Assembly (NCBI RefSeq): GCF_003591035.1
Contig: NZ_QYUO01000001.1
Location: 372,001-436,000, forward strand
Length of the DNA stretch: 64,000 nucleotides
From: Noviherbaspirillum saxi
Lineage (GTDB): Bacteria; Pseudomonadota; Gammaproteobacteria; Burkholderiales; Burkholderiaceae_D
Reading direction: 5' to 3'
Shown here: one piece after another, positions 53,270-64,000 of the stretch
How positions within the stretch are numbered: the first letter of the stretch is position 1
Layout: each line of letters starts with the position of its first letter
The notes under the pieces: generated by a model
Told to the model about the DNA's origin: nothing
The model's database searches: none
What the model saw: only the letters and a program-made list of their open reading frames with translations
Position numbers and translations under genes: made by a program

Positions 53270-54388
53270 TTATTCCGGCGAACGCGCCACATCGCCTATC
53301 TGAACCGTGTCAGTGACTTGCATGACCAATCCGTAGGAGATGTTGTCGAACACGCGGAAGATGAACAGGTTGCCGTAGCGGTTGTCCGGAAGCTTGACCT
53401 TGGCCTTGCCCCATGATCCGACCGAAAAGAAACCGCGGTCTTCGGTGCGGTCCGGGACCAGTTGGCCGAAACGATAAAGCTCGAGTACGGTGCCTAGGTC
53501 GAGTCCATCCTTGCTGCCGCGATTGACGCTAACGATCTGGTTCTGACCCGCCTGCGACACGCCGCCGTAGACTGACATGATGCGCGCATCGACCGGCTTT
53601 TCGGGCGGATGCGGCATGTAATTAAGAATAGGGGTGGGCGGCACCGGCAGCAGGCGGTCGCCCACCGCCATTTCTTCCTTGACGGTCACGACGCGGAACA
53701 CATGCGCTTCATTGGCGACCTTTGCTTCGCGTTCCAGCTTTACGGTGCCCAGGTAGGCGGCTTCATAGCCCATGACTTTGCCGCTCTCCGGATCTTTGAG
53801 CGGTGTGCCCGGTCGAAATACCTGGAAAGAGGTGCCGGACTTCAGGTCGCCGCGCACATAGGCCTTGTCATTCTTGCCGAGGATGACGCGCCCTTCGTCG
53901 GTCGCCATGATGCGCGGGCCGGTCTTGAGTTCGCCTTCGGAGACGACCAGCGGTTGCGACAGGAAGGGCTCGATCATGTTGGATGGAATTGCCGGCACCG
54001 CATTCTGGCCAAGGCCTTCGGTACGCAATTGCGGCGACAGTTTCACCGTCGGTATGCCCGCGCGATCGCTGGCGGAACCGACTGCATTGCCAAGATGAAG
54101 ACGTCCGGTGGCGCGGTCGAGGTAGACGACCTGGCCTGGATAGATCCAGTGCGGATTGCGTATCTGGTCCCGGTTCAGGCCCCAGACTTGAGGCCAGCAC
54201 CAGGGATGCTGCAGGAATTTGCCCGAAATGTCCCACAGAGTGTCGCCGCGTACCACCGTATGCTGGTCGGGCGCACTCGGCAGAAATGCACAGCGCGGAG
54301 AGATCTTGGCTTCCTCGCCATCCGCCGCATAGCTGGTGGCAGCCGATGCCAGCGCGAGGAAAAGGGCTGCTGTGCTAAACTTTTTCAT
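53270..54388 (-). CDS. LysM-domain secreted protein
   Basis: 372 residues from ATG 54388 (MKKFSTAALFLALASAATSYA signal, cut before ADGEE). One LysM motif at residues 42-92 (HTVVRGDTLWDISGKFL, NPHWIYPGQVVYL) binds peptidoglycan. The rest is of unknown fold. In betaproteobacteria this gene commonly lies between def/fmt and dprA, as here. Confidence 0.9.
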   Translation of the reverse strand: MKKFSTAALFLALASAATSYAADGEEAKISPRCAFLPSAPDQHTVVRGDTLWDISGKFLQHPWCWPQVWGLNRDQIRNPHWIYPGQVVYLDRATGRLHLGNAVGSASDRAGIPTVKLSPQLRTEGLGQNAVPAIPSNMIEPFLSQPLVVSEGELKTGPRIMATDEGRVILGKNDKAYVRGDLKSGTSFQVFRPGTPLKDPESGKVMGYEAAYLGTVKLEREAKVANEAHVFRVVTVKEEMAVGDRLLPVPPTPILNYMPHPPEKPVDARIMSVYGGVSQAGQNQIVSVNRGSKDGLDLGTVLELYRFGQLVPDRTEDRGFFSVGSWGKAKVKLPDNRYGNLFIFRVFDNISYGLVMQVTDTVQIGDVARSPE

Positions 54389-54579
54389 ATATATGTCCGG
54401 TGAAAGTGGCCAAGTCGACCCCATCATCTACTGCAGCGAAGTTTACTGCAGCGTATTGTCAACGTGTAAAGAATTCCTGAGACAAAACTTGCCAAATTGA
54501 ATCAAATTCTGCACATAAATCCTTGAACTAGCAAGAGAAACGACTCGCCGACAAGGTGTGGTTGTTGCGCAAAAGCCGT

Positions 54580-55116
54580 ATGTCCCTATTGAATATTCTT
54601 CGTTATCCTGATCCGCGTTTGCACAAGATCGCCAAGCCGGTCGCCATCTTTGACGAGCGCCTGAAAAAACTGGCCGCGGACATGGCGGAAACCATGTATG
54701 CCGCTCCCGGGGTAGGCCTTGCCGCGACCCAGATCGACGTGCATGAACAATTGATCGTCATCGATACTTCTGAAACGCACGATCAATTGCGCGTATTTAT
54801 CAATCCCGAAATCGTTTGGACCAGTGAGGAGCGCCAGGTGTATGACGAAGGCTGCCTGTCCGTACCCGGCGTTTATGACGGGGTCGAACGGCCGGCCCGC
54901 GTGAAGGTGAAGGCGCTGGACCTGGAGGGCAAGCCTTTCGAGGTCGAAGCCGACGGTTTGCTCGCGGTATGTATCCAGCATGAAATGGATCACCTGAAGG
55001 GCAAGGTATTCGTCGAGTATCTGTCACCGCTCAAGCGCAACCGCATCAAGACCAGGCTGCTGAAGGAAGAGCGCGAGCTGAGCAAGGAAAGGAAAAAGGC
55101 CGTCGCGGCGCGCTGA
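54580..55116 (+). CDS. def: Peptide deformylase
   Basis: 178 residues from ATG 54580 ([14 protein letters not shown]). All three motifs: GVGLAATQ (44-51), EGCLSVP with metal ligand Cys92, and HEMDH with His134, Glu135 and His138. It removes the formyl group from nascent proteins. Divergent from the LysM gene and followed by fmt. Confidence 0.95.
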   Translation: MSLLNILRYPDPRLHKIAKPVAIFDERLKKLAADMAETMYAAPGVGLAATQIDVHEQLIVIDTSETHDQLRVFINPEIVWTSEERQVYDEGCLSVPGVYDGVERPARVKVKALDLEGKPFEVEADGLLAVCIQHEMDHLKGKVFVEYLSPLKRNRIKTRLLKEERELSKERKKAVAAR

Positions 55117-55229
55117 TCGGCATCGGGAACGTTCGCGGCAACCGTGTCCTCGGCTTGGCCAGGACCGGAAGCTACCGGGCAAAGCCTTTATACTTCGCGC
55201 AATTCCTTCCAACCTGACCTGCCGTTTCC

Positions 55230-56183
55230 ATGAAGATCATCTTTGCCGGTACTCCCGAATTCGCTGCAGTTGCCTTGGAAGCCCTGTGCCAAGCCGGCTT
55301 TGACGTTCCATTGGTATTGACGCAGCCGGACCGTCCGGCCGGACGTGGCATGCAATTGCAGGCTTCGCCGGTCAAGCAGTTCGCTATGGAACGCAATATT
55401 CCTTTGGCCCAGCCCCAGTCGCTGCGGCTCGATGGCAAATACCCGGCCGTCGCGGAAGAGGCGCATGCGCTGCTGCATGCGACACCGCACGATGCAATGG
55501 TGGTTGCCGCTTACGGACTCATCCTGCCGCGCAGCGTGCTCGATATTCCAGCGCACGGCTGCATCAATATCCATGCATCGCTATTGCCGCGCTGGCGTGG
55601 TGCGGCACCGATTCATCGTGCGATCGAAGCAGGCGACCAGGAAACCGGCGTGACCATCATGCAGATGGAAGAGGGGCTGGATACCGGGCCGATGCTGCTC
55701 AAGGAAAGCCTGAGCGTCGCCGGCGATGATACGACCGGCACGCTGCACGACAAGCTGGCCGCACTCGGCGGTCGCCTGATCGTCGAAGCGCTGCGCAGAC
55801 TGGAACAGGGGCAGTTACAGGCGATCGCCCAACCCGAGCAGGGCACGACCTATGCGGCAAAAATCGCAAAGGATGAAGCTGCGCTGGATCTGACGCAATC
55901 GGCCAGCGTCCTGCACAGAAAAATCCGCGCATTCAATCCCTTTCCCGGCGCGGCCGCAATGTTTAACGGCACTCCCGTCAAGCTATGGCGAGCCGAGCCG
56001 GCCTCCATATCAACTGGCGCCACATCGGGGCAGGTGCTGGCGGCCAATGCCCGGGATGGTGTGGTGATTGCCTGCGGCGAAGGCGCGTTGCGCGTGCATG
56101 AACTGCAGAAGCCGGGAGGCAAACGCTTGCCGGCTGCCGAATTCCTCAAAGGCTTTCCGCTCGAAGGCGGGCGCTTCGATTGA
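55230..56183 (+). CDS. fmt: Methionyl-tRNA formyltransferase
   Basis: 317 residues. N-terminal formyltransferase fold with [30 protein letters not shown] (catalytic loop) and [17 protein letters not shown], then a C-terminal OB domain. It formylates initiator Met-tRNA, functionally paired with the neighbouring def. Confidence 0.95.
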   Translation: MKIIFAGTPEFAAVALEALCQAGFDVPLVLTQPDRPAGRGMQLQASPVKQFAMERNIPLAQPQSLRLDGKYPAVAEEAHALLHATPHDAMVVAAYGLILPRSVLDIPAHGCINIHASLLPRWRGAAPIHRAIEAGDQETGVTIMQMEEGLDTGPMLLKESLSVAGDDTTGTLHDKLAALGGRLIVEALRRLEQGQLQAIAQPEQGTTYAAKIAKDEAALDLTQSASVLHRKIRAFNPFPGAAAMFNGTPVKLWRAEPASISTGATSGQVLAANARDGVVIACGEGALRVHELQKPGGKRLPAAEFLKGFPLEGGRFD

Positions 56184-56198
56184 CAACTCGGGCATTGA

Positions 56199-56834
56199 TT
56201 ACGCAGCCGCAACCGAACCGGGCGCTACCGGCAGCGCGAGCACGCTATCTGTCGGCACCACTTCACCGAAGGCATCGCTGATTTCAGTCAGGGCCGCGCG
56301 GTGCAGTTCGGCGTGACCGATAATGCCGCCATCCCAAGCCTCGATATCCCTTGTCGCACAGGCGTCGCCCGCGACCAGCACTTGGTAACCGAGCGGCTTG
56401 GCGTCGCGCGCGGTGGTGGAAATGCACATATGCGTCATCAGCCCGCACAGGACCAGGGTTTTGATCCCGCGCGCCTGCAGGCGCTGATGCAGATCGGTGC
56501 TGGCAAAACTGCTTGCAGTGGTTTTTTGCACCAGCAAATGTTGTGGCCGAGGTGCCATGTCTGCGTGGAAGGCTGCGCGGTCGCTGTCCTTGGGAAACAA
56601 CGCCCCGCCGGCCGGCCCCAGGTGCTGTACATGGATGACCGCAATACCATGGCGGTCGCCGAAATCGACCAGTTGTCGGGCCCGGGACATCGCGGCTTTC
56701 CCGTCAGGGATGGGCAGGCGGCCACCATCGAAGTATTCCATCTGAAAATCGATAACGATCAAAGCGGTGGTAGCTGCAGCCAGTTGATCAGTCGAAGGCA
56801 CTCCGGAAATGGTGCGCATGGTGGGATGGAACAT
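56199..56834 (-). CDS. Isochorismatase-like cysteine hydrolase
   Basis: 211 residues from ATG 56834 with AAGGAG upstream. Triad: Asp in VIDFQMEYF, Lys in VQKTTASSF, and Cys in LCGLMTHMCIS. The family hydrolyses ureido or amide groups (nicotinamide, biuret, N-carbamoyl compounds). Convergent with fmt. Substrate unknown. Confidence 0.87.
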   Translation of the reverse strand: MFHPTMRTISGVPSTDQLAAATTALIVIDFQMEYFDGGRLPIPDGKAAMSRARQLVDFGDRHGIAVIHVQHLGPAGGALFPKDSDRAAFHADMAPRPQHLLVQKTTASSFASTDLHQRLQARGIKTLVLCGLMTHMCISTTARDAKPLGYQVLVAGDACATRDIEAWDGGIIGHAELHRAALTEISDAFGEVVPTDSVLALPVAPGSVAAA

Positions 56835-57029
56835 GATGGCTCCTTGTCGAAAAGTGAAGGTCATGCCATCGTATTGGCGATCTGATTGCTTGCCAATCTG
56901 CCAAAACGCACATAATTTGTGCAGAAATCGCACAAATAGTGACGCTTTGTCTTGTCCGCCAGCATGTTGTTACCTTGGCGTTAAGAAAGGTGCTGTCGAT
57001 AGCCGCTTACCCAAGGTATTGATTTCACG

Positions 57030-57035
57030 TATAAT
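57030..57035 (+). promoter_or_regulatory. -10 element of the metH leader
   Basis: A consensus TATAAT lies 6 bases before the candidate riboswitch and 142 bases before the metH ATG. The -35 (TTACCC at 57007) is weak. Transcription would start near 57042, at the first paired base of the riboswitch-like element. Confidence 0.6.
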
Positions 57036-57040
57036 TTTTT

Positions 57041-57122
57041 CTGCGCCGATTTGATTGGAAAAGTCAAAACCCAGCTTGCGGGCGCCAGGGTCCAGCCCCA
57101 TACCAAATGCAGCTAAAGCGGA
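57041..57122 (+). ncRNA. Candidate SAM-II-like riboswitch upstream of metH
   Basis: Pattern: GCGCC (57043-57047), GATTTGATTGG, then CAGCTTGCGGGCGCC, with GGCGC closing the first stem, a linker, and AAATGCAGCTAAAGCGG near 57105-57121. These match the conserved SAM-II pieces I know (GATTTAA..., TTGCAAGCGC, AAATGCAGCTAAA) in order, with small deviations (GATTTG for GATTTA). Placing it before metH fits SAM feedback on methionine synthesis. No covariance search could be run, so this is an inference from motif order. Confidence 0.5.
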
Positions 57123-57127
57123 AAGCC

Positions 57128-57160
57128 AAACCCGGTCCCGCTTTGCAGGCCGGGTTTTTT
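57128..57160 (+). terminator. Intrinsic terminator in the metH leader
   Basis: AAACCCGG (57128-57135) pairs with CCGGGTTT (57150-57157), followed by TTTTTT from 57155. The loop holds CCGCTTT (57138-57144), which is perfectly complementary to AAAGCGG (57115-57121) in the upstream riboswitch-like 3' motif, giving a mutually exclusive antiterminator. The metH ATG is 17 bases after the T-run. Confidence 0.82.
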
Positions 57161-57176
57161 GCATTCAAGGGATAAC

Positions 57177-60920
<3,744 letters not shown>

Positions 60921-60929
60921 TTCAGGAAG

Positions 60930-60947
60930 CTGCCGCATGTGCGGCAG
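60930..60947. terminator. Hairpin between convergent metH and EAL-HDOD genes
   Basis: CTGCCGC and GCGGCAG pair across ATGT, 9 bases after the metH stop. A-rich on the plus strand and no T-run on either side, so intrinsic termination is uncertain. Confidence 0.5.
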
Positions 60948-60967
60948 AAAAACCGTCGCGCGCAGGT

Positions 60968-62251
60968 CTAATGTGCGGTGCGCGCGACAGTATCGCCCCA
61001 TTCGAAGGCCGAGATCTGCAGGCTGTACAGGTTGTCACTGGTCAACTGAAAACGATCGACCAGTTCATCCAGCATCGGACCGGCTTCTTCGATTCTTTCC
61101 ATGTGTTCGGCCAGGCTGAGCATGGCGCCGTAGACGCCTTCGCGGTGCAACAGCGCTTCGCTGACTTCATCCACTACCGCCACCTGTTCCAGGATTTCCG
61201 TCATCGGGATGCTGAACAGCGTATCCATCAACGACATGATTCCCACCGTGAAAGCGGTGTCGGCCATGTTGCGGTTGCGCGGTTCGATCTGATGCGCAAT
61301 CAATTCCAGCAACTTGCCGCGCGTCGCAGCCAGCGTCAGCAGCGGCGTCATATTCTGACCTTTCTTGCACGGCTCGGCATACAACATGATTTGTAGCCAT
61401 CGCTGTAACTGGTTACGTCCAAGCAGAAGCAATGCCTGGCTGACCGAATCGATACGCCTGCGCGTACCGGCGGCAGGCGTGTTGACCAGTCTGAGCAAAT
61501 TAAAGCAGAGTGATACATCCTGTTTGACACTGCGTTCGATATCGACGGTGTCGGCGTCGGAATTGAGCTGCGCCATCAATTGCATCACGGCGAGCTGGGA
61601 CGGCGACAGCTTTTTCCCGCTGAGGATGAGCGGCTTGGCGAAATAATAGCCCTGGAAAAAGTCAAAGCCGAGTTTCATGCAGGTTTCGAACTGTTCCTGG
61701 GTTTCGACTTTTTCTGCCAGCAGTTTCTTGTTCGCCAGCTTGAATTGCGGCGTTAGTTTCAGCAATGCCGACAGTGGCATGTCACGCAGGTCGAACTTGA
61801 TGGTTTCCACCAGCGGCAATAACTGCTGCACTTCTTCGGAATCGGTAATCACATCGTCAAGCGCAAAGCGGAAACCTTCTTCCACCAGTTGCGCGATACG
61901 GGCCAGGATTTCCGGAGTCACTTTCATGGTCTCGACGATTTCGAGCACCACTTTTTCGCGCGGAAGAAACTGGAAGATATCGCTCATCAGCACAGCGGCA
62001 TCGACATTCAGATAACCCAGCGAATCGCCGATCACTTTTTCCATCCCGAGCTGCGAGGTATGGGCGATCACCGACGCGGTTGCCGACAAATCGCTGGTCA
62101 CATTGGCCGGGCCGGTGGCGGCGTTGCGGAACAGAAGCTCGTACGCAACAAGTGACTGGCTGCGATCGAGTATCGGTTGCCGGGCAAGAAAAAATTCGCG
62201 TACGCGCAACGGGCGCGCTGCAAGGTTCTCTGACAGGGAAGTGGCAATCAT
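60968..62251 (-). CDS. EAL-HDOD (YuxH-type) signalling protein with degenerate EAL
   Basis: 427 residues from ATG 62251 (AAGAG upstream). N-terminal EAL-like domain 20-220: the EAL tripeptide is YELL (VAYELLFRN), while LEIVET, ALDDVI and LAEKVET remain. C-terminal HDOD 225-400 has LLRLVNTPAAGTRRRIDSVSQA and LLLLGRNQLQRWL. This class often binds cyclic-di-GMP or partners without hydrolysing it. Gap 62252-62554 upstream shows no gene. Confidence 0.9.
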   Translation of the reverse strand: MIATSLSENLAARPLRVREFFLARQPILDRSQSLVAYELLFRNAATGPANVTSDLSATASVIAHTSQLGMEKVIGDSLGYLNVDAAVLMSDIFQFLPREKVVLEIVETMKVTPEILARIAQLVEEGFRFALDDVITDSEEVQQLLPLVETIKFDLRDMPLSALLKLTPQFKLANKKLLAEKVETQEQFETCMKLGFDFFQGYYFAKPLILSGKKLSPSQLAVMQLMAQLNSDADTVDIERSVKQDVSLCFNLLRLVNTPAAGTRRRIDSVSQALLLLGRNQLQRWLQIMLYAEPCKKGQNMTPLLTLAATRGKLLELIAHQIEPRNRNMADTAFTVGIMSLMDTLFSIPMTEILEQVAVVDEVSEALLHREGVYGAMLSLAEHMERIEEAGPMLDELVDRFQLTSDNLYSLQISAFEWGDTVARTAH

Positions 62252-62554
62252 CGCGTTACTCTTGTCTTCGCCATCGTTGGAAGGATCGCGCTCTGCGCTG
62301 CCGGCCGCATTAGGTAAATGCAAACAGGTCGTATGGGTCGCAGGCCATCAAAACTGGCGTCCGTGGGAGTATCGGGCACCAGCAAGTCTGGTACTGCAAC
62401 GCATACGGCATCTTCGCACTCGACTGCATTTGCGGAAGTGTCGCAACGCCGTCGTTAGAGCAGAACCGGTTAGATTGACTCCGCTTTAAATATACTCTAG
62501 CGCATTTCAGTTGCCATGGCGCAACTTTCGATTGTGCGCTGCACAGCGCCCGGT

Positions 62555-63325
62555 TCAGAGGGCGGTAGGTGCGCCGTCGACAAAAACCTTCATTTCGCCG
62601 CTGGCGAATTGGGTCCAGATTTCATTATTCGTCAGCGGTGCGGTGACGATGATCGCAACCCGGTCCTGCGGCGTCGTGACTTCGGAAAAGTCGACTGTCA
62701 TTTCTTCGTCGGACAGGGCTGCGGTCGTAAACGGGTATTGGCGCACGATGTAATGCAGGTTGGTCGAGCAATGGGCAAACAGTGCGGACCCGTCCGACAG
62801 CATCATGTTGAATGGTCCATGGGCGGCGATCTCGGCGACCAGTTCGCGCAGCGCGGCACTCAAGTCGGCAAGCGATGGCGCCGAATCGCCGAAGCGCCGC
62901 CGCAATTCCTGCAACAGAAAGCAGAACGCCAGCTCGCTGTCGGTATTGCCTACCGGTCGGAAGGCTCCGGTCAATGAAGGCGCGTATTGCTTGAGGTCGC
63001 CATTGTGGGCAAATACCCAATACCGTCCCCACAGTTCACGCACGAAAGGGTGGCAGTTTTCCAGTGCTACCCGGCCCTGGGTTGCCTTGCGAATGTGCGC
63101 GATCACGTTTTTCGACTTGATCGGCCAGCGCTTGATCAGGTCGGCGATGGGAGATGCCATAGCTGCTTCATGATCGACGAAATGGCGAACGCCGGCGCCT
63201 TCAAAGAAGGCGATGCCCCAGCCGTCATTGTGGACGTCGGTGCGGCCGCCACGCGTGGCGAAGCCGGTAAAGCTGAATACGATGTCCGTCGGGACATTGC
63301 AATTCATTCCGAGGAGCTGACACAT
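62555..63325 (-). CDS. Class II glutamine amidotransferase (YafJ-like)
   Basis: 256 residues. Cys2 becomes the N-terminal nucleophile after Met removal (CQLLGM). VHNDGWGIAFFEG, AHIRKAT, NCHPFVRELWGRYWVFAHNG (glutaminase oxyanion region) and NTDSELAFCFLL are conserved. YafJ-like proteins lack a synthetase domain; the acceptor is unknown. Confidence 0.9.
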   Translation of the reverse strand: MCQLLGMNCNVPTDIVFSFTGFATRGGRTDVHNDGWGIAFFEGAGVRHFVDHEAAMASPIADLIKRWPIKSKNVIAHIRKATQGRVALENCHPFVRELWGRYWVFAHNGDLKQYAPSLTGAFRPVGNTDSELAFCFLLQELRRRFGDSAPSLADLSAALRELVAEIAAHGPFNMMLSDGSALFAHCSTNLHYIVRQYPFTTAALSDEEMTVDFSEVTTPQDRVAIIVTAPLTNNEIWTQFASGEMKVFVDGAPTAL

Positions 63326-63420
63326 GGCATGAAAATGATTTCGGGTTGAAGCAATGCGGGCGGAGATTCACGCCACCAGGCCAACATAGCACGATCAGCA
63401 ACAGGTGTGCTGCGAATACA

Positions 63421-64000
63421 TCATGCCGCCTGCCACGGATCGGCTTCGGGACGAGGAAACTGTTTTGCCATGAAGTCGACGAAGGTTCTCACTTTTGCCG
63501 ATAGCAGACGACGGCTCGGATAAACCAGCATCACCGGCAACCTTCCCAGTTCGTGCCCGGGCAGCAGCCGCACCAGACGCCCGGCGGCCAGATCGTCGCC
63601 CAATGCAAACGATGGCCGAATCGTGATTCCCATTCCGGCGATCGCACAATGACGCAGCAGGTCGCCATTGTTCGATACCACTTTCCCGCTTACCGGAATA
63701 TTGACCGTGCCGCCATCAGGACCCTTGACCGGCCAATGATGGCGCAACTGTTCGTAAGAAAAATTCAGGCAGGAATGATGAGTGATATCTTCCAGGTCTT
63801 CCGGAGCGCCATGCCGCTTGACGTATTCAGGGGATGCGCATAACAGGGCTTCCGATACCGCAAGCTGACGTGCGATCATGCCGGCGTCGAATTTCTGGAA
63901 GTCGATGAAAATCCCGACATCGAAACGATCTTCGACCAAGTCGACGGTGCGGTCCGACAGGGTGACGTCCAATGTCACATCCGGGTAGAGACTCGCATAC
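63421..64000 (-). CDS. LysR-family regulator, partial (C-terminal part)
   Basis: About 190 residues; the frame continues past the window edge, so the HTH is not visible. Effector domain of the CrgA/AaeR-like group: SLYPDVTLDVTLSDRTVDLV, FDVGIFIDF, YVKRHGAPEDLEDI and YPSRRLLSAKVRTF. It closely parallels the LysR gene at 6782-7696 in this half. A divergent or downstream target cannot be seen. Confidence 0.88.
   Translation of the reverse strand, partial: YASLYPDVTLDVTLSDRTVDLVEDRFDVGIFIDFQKFDAGMIARQLAVSEALLCASPEYVKRHGAPEDLEDITHHSCLNFSYEQLRHHWPVKGPDGGTVNIPVSGKVVSNNGDLLRHCAIAGMGITIRPSFALGDDLAAGRLVRLLPGHELGRLPVMLVYPSRRLLSAKVRTFVDFMAKQFPRPEADPWQAA

Noticed and set aside
57041..57160. Cobalamin or SAH riboswitch before metH
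   Set aside because: No B12-box-like GCCACTG and no GAGGAGCG-type SAH core; the motif order fits a SAM-II-like element better.

Overview
The window looks like a chromosomal segment of a betaproteobacterium, most likely Burkholderiales and probably Oxalobacteraceae. This rests on the def-fmt / LysM-dprA / smg-topB block, a DUF3717 protein, a trimeric-porin-like outer membrane protein, GC-rich codon use and many LysR/GntR regulators. It is inferred from gene content only. Almost all of the window is protein-coding, and both ends cut through genes (an FAD dehydrogenase on the left, a LysR regulator on the right).

Layout. 1-11.5 kb holds housekeeping and accessory metabolism: an FAD dehydrogenase, a phosphoesterase, cysE behind a terminator-like leader, a REC-PAS-GGDEF-EAL protein whose receiver has lost its phospho-acceptor, a LysR/DoxX/extradiol-dioxygenase cluster, a patatin phospholipase, a GST and an acyl-CoA ligase. 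11.8-15.8 kb is a relic integron: a broken intI with its LexA box, an attI-type core site, and three attC-bounded cassettes (VOC protein, small membrane protein, GST). The first attC is split by an IS110/IS1111-type element. 16-19 kb carries two membrane proteins, a B12-binding radical SAM protein and a DUF3717 protein.

19.3-31.3 kb is a coherent catabolic island: aldehyde dehydrogenase, omega-aminotransferase, porin, GntR regulator, C45 self-cleaving amidohydrolase, and a Dpp-type ABC importer (binding protein, two permeases, fused double ATPase). I read it as import and amide cleavage of an unidentified N-acyl or peptide-like compound, followed by transamination and oxidation. 31.4-39 kb contains IS debris, an aminotransferase/48-aa protein/MFS operon, a TbpB-like proline-rich lipoprotein, a FemAB/GNAT-like protein and an EAL remnant. 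38.8-44.7 kb is a livKGFHM branched-chain-type ABC operon ending in an alpha/beta hydrolase.

44.9-64 kb is mostly core: Ada-AlkA and Ogt alkylation repair, small lipoproteins, a GFA protein, topB, smg, dprA, LysM, def, fmt, an isochorismatase-like hydrolase, metH behind a candidate SAM-II-like riboswitch with a terminator, an EAL-HDOD protein, a YafJ-type amidotransferase and a LysR gene.

Two signals cut across the gene map. A roughly 159-bp near-palindromic intergenic repeat has two full copies and two end remnants; three of the four abut a stop codon. The metH leader has a terminator hairpin and a perfect alternative pairing that overlaps the ligand-binding-like motif.
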